Shown piece by piece: positions 14,201 to 25,660 of a stretch of 64,000 nucleotides of DNA (its first letter is position 1; each line of letters opens with the position of its first letter). The notes below the pieces were generated by a model. The model did no database searches. It saw only the letters and a program-made list of their open reading frames with translations, and was not told the DNA's origin. This DNA is from Cinnamomum chago. Its lineage: Eukaryota > Streptophyta > Magnoliopsida > Laurales > Lauraceae. Where the stretch lies: NCBI GenBank assembly GCA_038049695.1, contig CP142453.1, positions 126,331,001-126,395,000 of the forward strand, read 5' to 3'. Both the position numbers and the translations under genes were made by a program.

Positions 14201-16568
14201 ACTTCCAATAAACTAGACCGTTTAAGTATCCGCTCCACACAAATTGTTTCCCAAAATGCCTCATGGATGGCCTTGCAATAACATTCTTTAAATAAAATCA
14301 GAAACTAATGACCTATAATTAGTTAATAAAACAACATAAATCTAAGTGGGCCCAACACATGTGGCCATGAGGTCTACGCTGCATCAGCTAGAGTTAGACA
14401 TATATGCTTGATGAATTCTTTGAAGTGTTGCTACGAATTTGAAGAGGTATATTTATAGATCCTAACTTGCTTAGTTTGTGGATGATGAATCTTATTATAT
14501 CTCAGAGATTGAGAGGTTTGAGAGCTTAGTTGTGAGGTCCCACCATGGTCATGAAGCCAGCCACTTTTATTTTTGCAAGGAGGGACAGGTACTATATGGA
14601 ACCTTTGAGCTAGAGCTCGAAAAAACAAAAATAAAAATAAATGGATACAATAGAGAAGTGCCGACCTAAGATCGGGGCCAAAAGAAGTTACTTGAATCGC
14701 TGTAACTGGTTTTTTTCTTTTCTAAATGCTGATTTTTTAAACTTATTCTACTATTCATACACACATCACACATTATATATCAATATATATAAAGTTACGC
14801 TACAAAAATCCCCGGGCGTTTTTCTTTAAAAAAAAAAAGGCCCCCCTTTTAGGGGATAAAAGTGTGACATGTGTCATCAGTGATACACATCCGATTCTCT
14901 CTCCTAAATATTCCCCTACAAAGGTAGATCTCTTAAAATACTAAGAAATCATTGGCTATTAGATAGGGGCAGAAACTCCCCTTTTGAGATAGGGAGTTTT
15001 TGAGAATTTCCCATATATATATATATTAATGATGCACTCCATGTGATCATAGTCTAATTTGTCCCTGTATTGATACTGTCATAGACAGAAAATGGATGGA
15101 CTGACAAGGCACCATTTTCTTTTTAAGAAAAAAATCAGTTGTTTTTCATTTTACGAAAAAAAATCCTAAGATTCACAATTCAATTCAATTTGACCCCTCA
15201 AACATTTGCTTCGGCTTTGATTTGTTGAATAATTGCCATCACCACCAACCACCAGCTAGCATCTGTCCAACGACTCAGTTGAACCTCCAAGAATGGCTTA
15301 AGAGGCAATCACCAAAGATAACATAGCATGCATAACTTACAAAATAAGGACATAAACTAAGACCAAGATAAATCACTTGTAGCACTTATAAAAGGAAAAC
15401 TGTTTGTTGTATTGATGAGGTTCTATTGGATGCCAAAAGATAGGTAAGATAGCTGAAGGGAAAAGAAGGATTGAATAAAGAGCAGCGCCCACACTGTACC
15501 AAATATTATGTTACCATATGCAAGTAATATGGGCATCTTGAATACTTTTTTGCTAAACTTAATGTCAGAATGTCTCTCAAAAAGAATTAGCCAGAATAGT
15601 TCACATCTGAACCGAAGCAATATAGTAACCTATTTTGGATGACGGGGAAAAGTTGGATCCTACATGCGTGCTGCATTTGCTGTTTTCCAATGTGAAAAAT
15701 ACAGTATCAACTACATAAACATCGATTTGCTATGAATCACAGACTTACCACTTTCTCGACATGCTCTATGCAGCTAATTAGTACTGTGATATTAATCTAA
15801 TAATGCAGGCATTCATTCTTTAACCCATCAATTCAAACTACAAACTGCATTTTCATCCTGCCGTCAGAACAGAACTGCATAAGCATCATAAATCAAGCAT
15901 ACATAATTCACATATTAACTACTCACCTCCTTCTCATTAGGGAAAACCTCTTGGATTGCCTTTTTCACCTCTCCAACAGAAGAAACAGCAACACCTTTTG
16001 GAACATTAATGCCATGCTTGCCCATTAACTCAGCGCCCTGTTTGCAAGCCAACAAGATCAGATCAATTACTAACCCCAGGTTTCAACACACCAATTTCAA
16101 GCAACATACAAAAACTCAAGCCAGAACCAAAAAAACAAAACACAATCAATATGCATTCAGATCTAAAATATAAAGAAAAAATGTAAACAACACAATATAA
16201 GTTACATCAATTCATAGCGCAGTTAGATACCCATTGCAAAAAAAAAAAAAAAAAAATCGGCTAGAGAATTCCACCATCCAAACCATCCATATGAGAGTTT
16301 GAAAAGCATTTCACCATCTGCTACTAAAGATAAAGATCACCAAATCATGGAAACGAAGGAGAAGTTTCTAGAATTTCCAACATTTCTCTCAAACTATCAG
16401 CACACAGAAGGCGATCCATTTGAAACAACCAAACCCACATTTAGATATTAGGAGATTCAATGAAAATGCATGCAATCATCGAACAAAAGAGACAAAAAAA
16501 CAATCAAATTCACAAGGTCAAACAAAACCTCTATATCATTTCTCACCTCAATCCAACATTTCTTTAAT

Positions 16569-16607
<39 letters not shown>

Positions 16608-16715
16608 GGAAACCTGATATTCATGGATATTGAGACGGCGGAGCTGCTGCTGCTGCCATTTCCCAGCGATTGAGATGGTTCGAGACACGAGCTTGTTCAT
16701 CAATCCTCTCGCCAT
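2894..16715 (-). CDS. SUCLA2: Succinate-CoA ligase (ADP-forming) beta subunit, mitochondrial, exons 1-5 (3' exons off window)
   Basis: The beta subunit of the TCA-cycle enzyme that makes ATP from succinyl-CoA in the mitochondrial matrix. Exons on the minus strand: 1, 16715-16614 (34 codons); 2, 16037-15927 (37 codons); 3, 12595-12484 (112 nt); 4, 8644-8580 (65 nt); 5, 2971-2894 (26 codons). All have AG acceptors and GT donors, and phases agree. The first about 25 residues are Arg/Lys-rich ([19 protein letters not shown]), fitting a mitochondrial presequence. [16 protein letters not shown] begins the ATP-grasp lobe, QILAGGRG is the Gly-rich nucleotide-binding loop, and [15 protein letters not shown] and [16 protein letters not shown] match plant orthologues closely. 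The model gives about 160 of roughly 420 residues. The rest should lie left of position 1 beyond a long intron 5 containing an L1. Introns 2-4 are 3.3-5.6 kb and full of transposons. Confidence 0.9.
3262..4931 (+). mobile_element. Solo LTR (Ty3/gypsy, Tat/Ogre-like guess)
   Basis: A 1670-bp block is present in unit A and absent from B and C. It starts TGATAAGTGC, ends ATACCA and is flanked by near-identical 5-bp duplications (TGCCT at 3257-3261, TGCTT at 4932-4936); the empty site in B has TGCCT. It has a TATAAATAGA box near 3880 as an LTR promoter would, and no internal genes. The family guess rests only on the terminal sequence. It lies in ligase intron 4 and is younger than the duplication or was lost from the other units. 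Confidence 0.75.
4945..5169 (-). other. Short open frame kept in all three units (74 aa), unrecognised
   Basis: A 74-codon frame (starts near [12 protein letters not shown], ends NHLFP) in intron 4 of the ligase gene, with counterparts at 32311-32535 and 60782-61006 of the same length. I recognise no domain. The surrounding sequence looks like an old dispersed repeat, so the frame may simply be an inherited feature of that repeat rather than a gene. Confidence 0.3.
7640..7712 (+). mobile_element. RTE-type LINE 3' tail remnant
   Basis: The words AAGCCGACCCCAACATTGTTGGGA and GGCTTTGATGACGACGACAATG match the conserved 3' end of plant RTE LINEs, which finish in GGCTTTG followed by short trinucleotide repeats. 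Only the last 60-70 bp are visible. Unit B has the same remnant at about 35022-35090, so it predates the duplication. Confidence 0.55.
9292..10469. mobile_element. MULE-like MITE with about 200-bp inverted arms (unit A copy)
   Basis: The left arm (9292 to about 9485, starting GGGAAAATCTCAAATAAGG) is an imperfect inverted copy of the right arm (about 10270-10469, ending CTTATTTGAAAATTTTCC). The flanks are 9-bp direct repeats: CATATATAA at 9283-9291 and TATATATAA at 10470-10478; in unit B both are exactly TATATATAA. Long arms and a 9-bp target duplication fit a non-autonomous Mutator-like element. A hAT-like MITE sits inside it at 9554-10226. There is no coding capacity. It lies in ligase intron 3. 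Confidence 0.75.
9554..10226. mobile_element. hAT-like MITE with GC-rich ends (unit A copy)
   Basis: The ends are inverted (CGTGGATGAAAATAGCAGCC at left; the complement of the right end reads CAAGGATGAAAATAGTGG). They are flanked by 8-bp repeats TCGAGGAC (9546-9553) and TCAAGGAC (10227-10234), as expected for hAT. The sub-terminal parts are rich in GGCCGC and GCTACG words. It is the same family as 45375-46706 and 37032-38429. It has no transposase. Confidence 0.75.
10470..12483. other. Intron 3 remainder, no gene recognised
   Basis: This holds a short (GA)n at 10780-10794, a GA-rich stretch to about 11110, a (CT)n at 11201-11233 and a short GT run. The open frames at 10997-11335 and 11641-11874 are low-complexity or unrecognised. 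They occur in unit B in altered form, with the GA tract at 38987-39048 expanded. Confidence 0.5.
13367..14386 (-). mobile_element. Short LTR retroelement fossil, unit A copy
   Basis: A broken LTR element in ligase intron 2. One LTR is at 13367-13715 (about 349 bp; ends TGATGCAG/CTGCATCA in the better-kept B copy). A 110-bp piece of the other LTR is at about 14277-14386. Between them lie a purine-rich tract directly before the LTR (minus strand AAGTGGGGGAGAA) and the tail of a coding region. Flanks GCCAG and GCTAG are the 5-bp target duplication. The clade is uncertain (Ty3-type likely). Several breaks; it is inactive. It is also present in unit B at 41639-42657, so it is older than the duplication. 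Confidence 0.65.
14432..15788. other. Unit A-specific segment of intron 2
   Basis: This segment replaces 42704-47307 of unit B. It holds no recognised gene. Around 14795-15015 there is an AT-rich stretch with imperfect inverted ends (AAAAATCCCCGGGCGTTTTTC at left, GGGAGTTTTTGAGAATTTCCC at right) that looks like a small MITE related to the sequence near 8960-9030. A (TA)n run sits at 15014-15026. Confidence 0.4.
16572..16604. repeat. (GA)n microsatellite at the 5' end of ligase intron 1
   Basis: A (GA)16 tract begins about 10 nt inside intron 1. On the transcript it reads as a CT tract directly behind the exon 1 donor GTTTCC. The same tract is at 48072-48104 in unit B. Confidence 0.9.
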
Positions 16716-17573
16716 TTCTCTCTCCCTGTGCTACTCTTAATAATAAAATGAGATCGGATTTCGGAACCCTAGAGATTGATTCCTTCTGGTTGTGCAGGAA
16801 CAAAACCCTAGTTTTTGCTTTTCATTAATAGAAGAAGATGAATATTCGATCCGCTGAGAAACCTTGACTGAAGGAGCAATTGCCAATGCCGCGCTAAAAG
16901 CAAAGGGGCGTTATCGTAACTTGGCAAGTGAGATGCCCATCCTGACTTCAGCGAAACATGGGACGTGACTTGGAAAGTAAGATGGTATTTCCTACTTGAT
17001 TGAAATGAGGGGCCCACAAAGCTGACTTTTATTAATAAGGGGAAATTTCAGACAACTATAGAGCTTTTGGCTCATTTTAAAAAACAGTACATGAAAACAT
17101 GAATATTTATAAAAAAAAAGTATAAAAGTTCTCCACAATTCTCCTCATAGATTTTTTTAAGAAATGATAAAAATGTCGTTTTGACATATTTTGCCTTTTT
17201 AAAATCCTTTTCCTCTCCAAAACTGATTTCGATGATCATAATGATTTAATGAGGTGATTTTTTTAGTCTTATGAATTTCCCTATAAAGGAAATTGAAGTG
17301 GGCCATACTAGGTCGGTCATTTGGGTTGGAGTTGATCTTTTCTATTTTAAAGGGAAGATTTGAAAAGTGAAATATATAAGGGTATTCTTGTTATTTCTCA
17401 TAAAAAAAATTTATGGAGAAAGAATTATGAAAAACTTGTATATATATATTTTGAAACATTCAAGCCTTTATGTACTTTTTTTAACTAAAAAATTATAGAT
17501 TTTTTATTTTTTCATATTAATAATAGTAAATGTGGATTTTTTTGGACTACAAAGTGAAAGAAAATAAATTAAA
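16716..17573 (-). promoter_or_regulatory. Ligase gene upstream region with telo-box
   Basis: This is the 5' flank of the ligase gene, shared with 48774-49638 in unit B. On the minus strand it has AAACCCTAG-type words (plus-strand aaaccctag at 16804-16812 and accctag near 16768), which match the telo-box common in plant promoters and 5' leaders of organelle and translation genes. The exact start of transcription cannot be seen. Beyond about 17040 the sequence is AT-rich with no gene recognised, up to the MULE target site. Confidence 0.45.
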
Positions 17574-17699
17574 GAGGATTTTACTAGAAAAATCCCAAAA
17601 TATAGCCATTTATCCGGAAGGGTCTTGGCCAAAATCGAGTGACTAACGTGGTCCGTTAGTACCAATCTCTCTCTTTTTTTTTTTTATAATCGGGGTATG

Positions 17700-17745
17700 T
17701 GACGCTAGCGTTACCGCGTCCCTGACACAAGTGACGTTAGCGTCA
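17700..17745. promoter_or_regulatory. Left sub-terminal pair of TGACG-type palindromes in the MULE
   Basis: TGACGCTAGCGTTA at 17700-17713 and TGACGTTAGCGTCA at 17732-17745 (the second a near-perfect dyad). They are just upstream of the likely 5' leader of the PMD-Ulp1 gene, where a GTATGT donor follows near 17904. TGACG is also the core of plant TGA/bZIP sites. Transposase binding and promoter function are both possible; neither is shown by the sequence. Confidence 0.55.
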
Positions 17746-18780
17746 TTGTTCGCAGCCCTTTAAATCTGCAAACCTTTCTTATTTCGACCATTTTGAAGAC
17801 TGTAACTTCTCCTTCTTCTCCAGAGCGACGACGCCGCTACATCTACTTTCTTCCTTCTCTATAATCCATCAACCTTTAAACTGATATCGCACGTAGAATA
17901 GAAGGTATGTGACAGTAGCTTGGTTTTTGCAAAAAAAATTTGGACATTATGGTTGGTTTGGAGTTCTTGATGCTTTGTGAGTGGTATGAAATGTGTAATC
18001 TGTATTTTCTCAGCATTATGTTTGTTTGGAGTGTGAGTTCTTCATTTTGTAACCTATTATGTTCATTTTATTCTCTCATTTTTGTCATTTTCACATTATT
18101 TGCACTCACACACGCCACTTGTTCGATGAAATCTGACGTTGGAGGTCCTCCCTCATTATCATGGCAAAACACTTACAATCTTCTACCATTTCCATCATTG
18201 AAGGAATACACCACTGTTACAAAAGAAAAAAATGAAGTGTGGCGTCCAATAAGAAAAACCACACTGCATTGGCTAATATGATACATAATGGCATAAATAC
18301 ACCATGTAGACCATCACAAAAGCAGGTTGACCCACCAGCATGATGGCATGAATGAAATAATTTGAAAGTCGGAATGATGTTCCCATGATATTATATTCCT
18401 AGCTTCGTTGCTTTCATAAAAGTATATTTCTAGAAAATATTTAAAACCATGTAAGTCACATTGCACATATTCTTTGAAACGAGCGACATATCAAAATTGG
18501 ACAAGTCTTGAACATGTCAACCGTGTCAGATTCTCTTTATTAGTACCAAAAAAAAAAAAAAAACATTCTTCTGGTTCTTGGTTTGTCTTGGTTCACAATT
18601 CTTCTACAATTCCATCTTTTGTCTTTATTTGTTTCTTGGTTCAGAAGACAGATCACTTGAAAATCTATACCATACTCATGAATTGGATGAAAATTTCATA
18701 TCGTATATGTTATTTGCTATAAAGAAAATTGTACGCCATGCATATATATATATATATATATATATTTATATCCAAGTCGG

Positions 18781-21700
18781 TTGGTTAACTCATACTTGTA
18801 CATGCTTCATATTACAATTTGTGAAACTGAACAAATGGTGAAAGACATCGAGGGTGATGATGAGGGAGAGTTATTGTACGATCAAGACTCACATGTTTCA
18901 AAATCCATACTAAAAGGAGTGGAACCTGGAACTTATAAATGCATCAATACCAACCCAGAATATGGGTCTTGGCAAAAAAGCAGAAAGAGCATGTTACAGA
19001 TACAGGTCTATCACATCTGTCAGAGATAAGACTATTTGAGGATAGATCATGCTCTAATATCTGGGCTGGTAGAACGGTGGAGGTCTGAAACCAATACATT
19101 TCACCTACCCATGGGTGAAGCAACGATCACTTTGGAAGACGTTGCATATATTTATGGCCTCCCTATTGATGGTGAACCGGTTACGAGAAAAACCTTCAAT
19201 AATGCCTTTGTCCCGGAAGTCTGTAAAGAACTGCTTTGTCTTGCACCACGTCCGGGAAAAGACACCATTGGCCTTACCATAAAGTTCAGATGATTATAGG
19301 ATAATTTCAAGCCCTCTAAGAATAGGAGTGAAGTATGCAAGACAAGAGCATACCTTTTTTTTCTGGTGTCTGGACAGATATTTGCAAATTATTCTGGTGC
19401 AAGGGGGCCAGCATGGCAGCTAGAACTCTTTAGGGAGTTCAAGCCATATGCTTGGGATCCAGCACGCCTTGCAAGCTTGTACAGGATGCTTGCAAGGGCT
19501 ACTAGGTTGTTAAGAAATGAACATGATAGTGAAGAGGAAGGAGAGGTAGAGGAAAAAAAAAAGAAAGTGGAAAGATTACACTGCTAAAGACTCTTACTGG
19601 CCCTCTTCAGTTGCTACAGGTGATGTCAATTTAACCAGTGAACACGATTTGAAGGTTATTAGTAACCACAACTTTACTATATGTATTGACTGTTTGTGTT
19701 GTTTCATACTTGCAGATTTGAGCCTACTCTAGGATGGCAATTGGGAGGTGCCCTAAGCCTGATCCTAGTTGGCAGAAGGGTCTTCAGCTCCCATTGTTTA
19801 AGACTTGGGAGAAAAGATTTGAAGAGTCGAAAAAGTTAACGAATGTGAAAGAAATCCGGGCCCACATCAACAGCCTGCAAGATGATGCGGTACTCATTTA
19901 CTTCGAACTTATTTATAATTGTTTTCAACACATTCTGTTTAATTATTTTGTTGGTTATTGGTCTTGTTTTTTTTGTAGTTCTTATGGTAACCATACAAGA
20001 AGATGCCAAAGAAACTGAAAGAGTTAGTGCCAAAAGGAGACAAGCAATTGTTCACGTCTACCACTGTCCTTATCCATTATTGGGTCTACGAGAGGCATAA
20101 TGCAAACCGAGTTGGGAAGCAATTTGGCATTGTATAATCTGTCTCCCCACCCTTCTTCTTGCCATTCAAGAGGAACGAGCGCATAGAACGATGTGTTATT
20201 GACTACAGTCAGAACCATCCCGATGTGTTTAAGATGTGGGAGTCAAGGAGGAATTCTACTTTATCCAAGAAAAAGGACTCTTCTGCCAAGCACAGTGACT
20301 CCTATCTTCTTTGGTATGGCTTGAACACTATTAAGAAAATTGTTTGTGGCGCAGATGGTGAAGGACGGCGGTCACCTGTTACATCCCAATCAGCAACTAA
20401 GATGAAATCCAAACTAGAAACACCATTGGAGAAGGTGAGATTGGAGAAAGACAAAGAGAAATAGGAGAAAGACCAATCAAAGGATATAACTACTGCCAAA
20501 TATGTGAGCATCATTCTATTGAGTTTGAACTTAGTTGAACTGAATACAAAAACTGATGTGTTTAAGAAATTCGTCATTCTTTATTTCAGGTTGTTGATTT
20601 CTTGGAGCACATGGAGCGATCTTCCTTACGTGCAGATCGCAAGAGGATTAAATTGGAAGATTTTACAATCAGGTTGCGAAGGAAGATAAAAAAATTTAAA
20701 GATGCTTCCGCGAACGCGTTCGAAGGTGTGAGTGCAGCATCTTGTTCTACCTCCCAGTCAGACGAGGTAGAGAAGGAGGTAATAATGAAATAATGAATTG
20801 ATTCAAACTATATATCAATTGATCAAGAATCAGACATTCTAACATTTTGAAGATCTCTTTATAAACTTCTATTGTGTTTACAGGGGTCGTCTACATTGCT
20901 TAGGAAAAGAGCAATACCAAAGGCGAGAGATCGAACCAAGTTATTGCCGGCTGCAAGGAAACTTCAATACTCGGAGGTGCAAACTTCAATGAAGGAGCCA
21001 ATACATGTAGATTCGCCCATAATGTCACCTCCGGCAGCAACTACTTTCGCATCCCCAGTCTTGCCAAGAATAGATGATGTCTTTACTACTCGTTCAAATG
21101 CACTTTCCGAGCTTCAAATAGTTCTACAAACACCCAAATCAGACATCAACGCATTGATTTGGCGGATAAAAAGGTTGCATCATAAGAGGAAGATCCCCCG
21201 TTATTTCGATGAATATTACCATAGTCTGAAACGGTCAGCTTACGCTCTTACAGATGATGAGTTGACTCTACAAGAAGGCTTCCTTGGATTCTACAAAGAA
21301 AAGTAACCCCCGTTGAGCTTACAAGGATTAAATCGCCTCTTGTCACTTGCCACCATTATAACCATATTCATTATATTTTGTTACTATAATCTCTGTAGGC
21401 GGGATGAGCTTGACATCTATTGCACGATTGTTTCAGCTGGTGCGTTGAAGAAGGCCCTTGATGCCGGCACTTGGTTCAATACAAATATAATATATTGGTG
21501 GTTTGAGGTATTGAAGGACCGGTACATTGATGTGCATTTCTACGATCCCAGTATATGTGTAAGTTTGGGTTGTTGGAATCTTAAATCCATATTGTGCAGG
21601 TGCATGTGTACATATGTAGTGCATAATGACTAAACCTATTCCTTGTTTCAGAGTTGGTGGCGATCTAACAACACTAAGGCATTGCAAGAGAATTGTTGGG

Positions 21701-22170
21701 GCAAGGATGGGGTGAAGGTTTGGGAAGCAAAGGAGAAGCGGCTGTTGGTATTCGTAATGTGGCATGAACATCACTTCAGTTTGCTTGTAGGATATAATGA
21801 AGAAAGAAGATGGGAGTTTTACAACAGTTTGAAGTCTGACAGGACAACTGTTAATGTGGCTAAAGAATTTGTAAGCACGCTCTACCCTCAATCTGTTATG
21901 ATGATGTTTTGCGAGCTGACAAGGAGACTATTTACTTGTCAGCACTCTTTCTAATCCTATTTCATCATTTATGAACAGATTAACTTCATCGACAATCAGT
22001 ACTCAAATTATGGATGGTACGACACTGGCGTGTGGACACTACTTGTGAAGACAAAGATACCGTATCAAGATAATGGAAATGAATGCGGGGTCTTCGTGCT
22101 TGCATACGCAGATCATCTTGCAACCCGTCTTCCAATTGACTTCACAGTTGCTGATATACCATACCATTGA
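18781..22170 (+). pseudogene. MULE-borne plant mobile domain (PMD) + C48/Ulp1-like protease gene, decayed
   Basis: The N-terminal part is a plant mobile domain: LLYDQDSHVS near 18869, IDHALISGLVERWRSETNTF and GEATITLEDVAYIYGLPIDG at 19039-19180, and a C-terminal PMD part at 19366-19510 (LASLYRMLARATR). The C-terminal part is a Ulp1-type cysteine protease in exons about 21400-21560, 21652-21870 and 21980-22170. It has the entry motif LDAGTWFNTNIIYWW, the catalytic His in MWHEHHFSLLV, and Gln/Cys in QDNGNECGVFVLAY. The usual Asp is Asn (WEFYNSL). Linker exons lie at about 20590-20780 and 20883-21300, with GT/AG borders. The PMD part has at least three in-frame stops (at 19027, and two near 19291-19300), so this copy is broken. 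Such proteases cleave SUMO-like conjugates in other organisms; the role here is unknown. Confidence 0.75.
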
Positions 22171-23166
22171 AACAAGATCGTCGTAGACATCTATGGTCGA
22201 AGTTGGGAGCTGAACAACGGTCGTCTACCAATTGATCCGCTAATTCAATGGCCATCTCTTAACACCTTTTTTTTTTCAAGCAGATGGAAATTAGTATTAT
22301 GTAAATGTGTATGTCGGTAGAAATGCACAATTGTTCTCTTTCAAAGAATTTGTTAATTCTGTACAACTCCATTGTTGCTGTTTCAACCTTTTATTGTGGG
22401 AATTGATGATTTTTTTTTGTTGGGATGTGACTTTGATTTATGATTAGCTATTGTCTCGCTGTATCTAGCATGAATGTAAACTTTTTTTGTGTGAATCAAA
22501 TTAAAATGTCATTGGTTTTTCATTGATATAGGTGACGATATCGTCACTCGGTTTCAATTCTGAGTTGAGATTTAGCATGATATAAGTGACGCTGTCGTCA
22601 TAATTAAAGCATGAATTTTACAACTTTGGTCTGTGCACAGTGACGATAGCGTCACTCAGTATCTATTATTTTCCTGATTTTAGTGACACTAGCATCATAA
22701 ATATCATATCCATTTACAACTTTGGTCTGACCACAATGACGGTAGCGTCAAACATAGCAACCAAATTTGCTTCAGATTTGACTGAAATAATTATTGTGAG
22801 AATAAACACTGGAAGAGAACATCATAACTGCCACCAATGGACATCCAAAGGGGACACTATTATTTTTCATATTTTAGAAAAGTTAGCTGAAATGCTTATA
22901 TTTCAATACTAACGTCTATATTTCAATATTCACAAATGTTTCTTACAACAAGAATTTTACAAAAGTATGATCCATACTAATCAACATAATCTCCAACAGG
23001 AGAAGGAGTATTATGTTGATATCGGTCATCACTAAATACAAAATATGTTCATGGAAGTTTCTTACAGAAAATGATGTACAAAAGTATGCTCCATATTCAT
23101 GAACACAATCTCTTACGAAAAAAAGGAGTATTGTGTTGAAATCAGCACAGTGCAGTATTCTAGCTA
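22171..23166. other. MULE inter-gene region with five palindromes and a tandem repeat
   Basis: This is the gap between the convergent genes. Five TGACG-type dyads are at 22533-22546, 22587-22600, 22641-22654, 22684-22697 and 22737-22750, spaced about 45-55 bp apart. An imperfect tandem repeat of about 95 bp follows at about 22934-23145; each unit has TTTCTTACA, ACAAAAGTATG(A/C)TCCATA and AGGAGTATT(A/G)TGTTGA. No gene is seen. Confidence 0.7.
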
Positions 23167-25660
23167 TTAGTCTTGAGCTGGGGGATTTCGACAACTCTGG
23201 CGATTGTGACCTCTCTCGTTGCAATTAGAGCAAGTGAACACCCTGTGCAACCTTTGACGATCCTCAGTTCGTATTCGATTCTTCTTCGGTCTCCCCGGCT
23301 GTCTAGAGGCAAGAGGAGGTAGAACTCTTTCATTTGAACTGTGCTCCCATTGTTTGCTATCACGAGTAGCGTGAATCACCTCGCTGTACGTGGCCTGTAG
23401 TACACTTGTTAGATACCAATTGTCGCAAAAATCATATGGATTATAATTCATCACTCTCATTGAAGCAATTGCATGTGAACACGGTATCCCAAGTACTTCC
23501 CATTTGCGACACGTGCAAGTCCGACAATTAAGATGAACAATGTCTACATAGTTTGGAGACTGAACTTGAAATTCGACTAGACCGACAACGCATACGTGCA
23601 ACCTGCGGGCTTCTTCTGTTTCGTATCCTAGCATCTTCTCAGCGTATGGAGTCAAAAGACTGTTAATATTGATGTTTCCAGCTTGTCGTTTTTGGAAGAA
23701 TTCCATCAATCTAGCTCTTATCTCCTCCACTTGCTTAACTATCGGTAATGATTGAGTGTCTTTCAACATACTGTTGGTGCACTCTGCGACATTACTTGTA
23801 AGCATGTCATATTGCGGCCTTCAACAAAGACATTTGCCCAATGCACTCTACCAAATCCGTGTATATAATTATATGCATATTGACTGACAGACCTAATGTC
23901 TTCCATAAACGCCTCATGTTCACATGCCCTATATGCCTTTGCAGCACACCAAAACTTCATCACAACTACCGGATCTTTGAAAGTTGATTTAATATTTTCG
24001 GCGAGATGGCGACAACAGAACAATGACTTGCACTTGGAATAACGTTTGCCAACGCAGGAACAAGGCCCTTTTGCCGATCGGAGACAATTGTCAAATTCGT
24101 AGGTTCTCCCAATGATACAAAAAAATTGGCGAGGAACCACTCCCAGCTATCGCTCCTTTCTGCCTCCGCAAACGCAAAGGCTATTTGGAACAACTTGTGG
24201 TTTGCATCGAGGGTCACTGACACCATTAAAACTCCTGGGTACTTGCCACGAAGATGTGATCCATCGACCGCAATCATTGGCCTAAGCGATGATGTGAATG
24301 ATCGAATGCAAGAACCAAAAGCCCCAAAAAATCTCTTGAACCTGTCGTCGTCCTACGAATCAATATTGGTGATAGTACCAGGGTTCATCATTTTCAACTC
24401 CTCACAATACAGAGGGAGGATCTTAAAAGATTTTTCATACGAGCCTCTAACATTGTGCAATGCAATGTCCCTTGCCATATGTGCATTCCTATAAGAAATT
24501 GTGACACCAAACTCCATTTGATAGTCATACATTATTTCCTTTGGCCTAATGTTATGATTTAGCCGTACTTTCTCCAAAATGTAGTCTGCAATTAGTTCTG
24601 ATGATGCCTTGCAATGTCCAGTGCCCATCATTGGCTTCGAACATTTATGGTTTGGATTGTAGGTCCGAACCTTGAAGCGTGGTCCGCTTTCAATCATGGA
24701 TGCGTGAATGCACCATTGACATTCACATTCCTTACAGCGTGCAATGACCTTAAACTGTTGTGTTTTCAAGTGCTGAAGAGTGAAGTTGTTGTATATTGCA
24801 AATTTAGCCAAAGTCCGCCTAAAATCATCACGATTCGGAAATTCGCGTCCTAGTCACATCTCCCGAGATGAATTGTGATCCAACTCTGTATCAAATCCTT
24901 CCGGGACCATGTCATCTTCGAATATAACTTTCCGCTAATGGGAGCTAGGTTTTTCGACATTCAACATCGGAGGTCTGTCGTCAGGGAGATTCAGTACATT
25001 GACACGGTCATTGAGAACGCAATAACTTTCTTTTTGCAATTCATCGCTACCAATGTTCTGCCCTGCTGAGAAATGAATGTCATTGTCTTCGCATAGATTA
25101 ACAGTAGGAATTTCATAACTTTCTACGGGACGTACTTTGAACTTCATATTATGATTGCTCCCCGAGCAATCAGTGTGTTTGCCTCGTAAAGAATGCATGT
25201 TCATCTCAAATGACCTTCAAGATAAACACAAGGAAAGAATTGCATTAGACATTTACTAGAAATAGTATTCTGCATTAATTAAAATAATTTTAAAATAACA
25301 TATGTACCTTCTCTGATCTCCGATGTGTTTCATGTTACCAATCGCTCTTTTACTGATGTATAGTAATATCCCATTTGTATTGTGCTTTGCAAGTGTTAAC
25401 ATGCACTTGACGTCGCTATCATCCTCTATGGCAGCCAATGAAAACACGTGACCATTGTGATGGAGATAACGTATCAGTAGGTTCTCGCATGTTTCCTCAA
25501 GATGTGAGGTTTCAAGAGTAATGTTCATCAATTCGGGATATGTTATGTCGCTTTGAATGAACCTCATCTTCTGATTTCCGCCTTCATATATTGGGTGAAT
25601 CATGTCAAATTTAAATTCACCGTTATAGTGGAAAATCACAATCAACTCACCACCTGACAT
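23167..25660 (-). pseudogene. MuDR-type MULE transposase, decayed
   Basis: Read from 25660 downward. The N-terminal exon is 25660 to about 25310, with an apparent intron to about 25217. LAKFAIYNNFTLQHLKTQQF and the zinc-binding CKECECQWC...HKC module lie at 24811-24640. The MULE catalytic domain is at 24277-23966, with Asp in IAVDGSHLRGKY and Asp in IVSDRQKGL; the CCRHLAENIK and WCAAKAY blocks are in the next frame (24020-23900). A SWIM zinc finger (CTCRKWEVLGIPCSHA) near 23530-23460 and a CCHC knuckle (CSNCNERGHNRQSC) near 23230-23190 finish the protein. Stops near 24870 and 24353 and frame changes near 24935, 24015 and 23815 break the frame, about five in all. A full-length relative would be about 750-850 residues. 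Confidence 0.85.

Noticed and set aside
17940-18281. Membrane protein of 113 residues at the left side of the MULE
   Set aside because: Hydrophobic only because of T-rich DNA; it lies in the leader/intron region upstream of the PMD gene and has no recognisable domain.
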